From Propionispora vibrioides (lineage in GTDB: Bacteria > Bacillota > Negativicutes > Propionisporales > Propionisporaceae): a stretch of DNA of 64,000 nt. Positions 63,959 through 64,000 of this stretch are shown piece after piece (positions within the stretch are counted from its first letter, which is position 1; the number at the start of each line of letters is the position of its first letter). Below the pieces are notes generated by a model. It saw only the letters and a list, made by a program, of their open reading frames with translations. It did no database searches and was not told where the DNA came from. The translations under genes and the position numbers were made by a program. Where the stretch lies: assembly GCF_900110485.1 (NCBI RefSeq), contig NZ_FODY01000002.1, positions 124,001 to 188,000 of the forward strand, read 5' to 3'.

Positions 63959-64000
63959 GTGACCGTCATCGATTTAACAGTCAGACAGTCCAATATCTTA
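63959..64000 (+). CDS. Start of a gene cut by the right edge, possibly a helix-turn-helix regulator
   Basis: A GTG at 63959 opens a frame to the window end: VTVIDLTVRQSNIL. AAAGGA lies very close upstream, so the start is uncertain. The LTxRQxxIL beginning is like the first helix of many HTH regulators, but fourteen residues do not identify a family. Confidence 0.35.
   Translation, partial: MTVIDLTVRQSNIL

Overview
The window looks like a chromosomal segment of an endospore-forming, outer-membrane-bearing Firmicute (Negativicutes, most likely Sporomusaceae). The evidence is a sporulation protease (YabG), a YabE-like 3D-domain protein and the Bacillus/Clostridium-type order metG-tatD-yabE-rnmV-rsmA. 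These sit on the same chromosome as a TonB/ExbB/ExbD energy-transducing set, which only makes sense with an outer membrane. Base composition looks close to 50% GC by eye. I found no rRNA, tRNA, CRISPR array, prophage or intact insertion sequence. Genus assignment is inference.

Layout. (1) 1-16.6 kb is a conserved housekeeping block, mostly on the minus strand: yabG (cut by the left edge), a family-2 glycosyltransferase, rsmA-rnmV, a YabE-like protein, tatD-metG, a divergent AbrB-type regulator, rsmI-trmN6-ricT-holB-yaaR-tmk-Orn/Lys/Arg decarboxylase, two feoA genes and serS. (2) 17-19.7 kb holds a YkvI-like transporter, a thioredoxin-reductase-like flavoprotein, a small membrane protein and a cluster of dispersed repeats. 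(3) 19.7-29.3 kb is an iron-acquisition island: apbE-exbB-exbD-tonB, then FTR1-P19-DUF2318-FtsX-FtsX-ATPase-FMN lipoprotein. Near-identical Fur-type boxes lie in front of both operons and in front of the feoA pair. (4) 29.7-37.2 kb: serA (preceded by a T-box leader with a probable UCC specifier) with a DUF1015 gene, divergent serC, a flavin-reductase-like gene, a DUF2225 gene and an unusual group-B-like [FeFe] hydrogenase. (5) 37.5-59.7 kb: twelve glycogen genes in a row on the minus strand. There is one glgA, one glgB and one GH13-GH77 debranching/glucanotransferase fusion, but three glgC, three glgD and three glgP genes. (6) 60-64 kb: a membrane protein joining a PTS EIIC-like domain to a c-di-GMP EAL domain, an M48 peptidase, and the first codons of a gene cut by the right edge.

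How it works together. The iron island combines the FTR1/P19 iron uptake route with a flavin module. ApbE is predicted to attach FMN to the lipoprotein that ends the FTR1 operon, a position where the Campylobacter system has thioredoxin-like proteins. The glycogen region can build (GlgC/GlgD, GlgA, GlgB) and break down (GlgP x3, debranching/GH77) glycogen. The three GlgC-GlgD pairs suggest separately tuned ADP-glucose pyrophosphorylases.

Scattered through the window are at least eight 130-190 bp elements bounded by inverted repeats. Most share a core like GAANAAAAATCYCTCGCAA, while their ends differ. One supplies the last codons and stop of a glgD gene and another contributes to a ribosome binding site. 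They look like a structured dispersed repeat family and are the least explained feature of the window.
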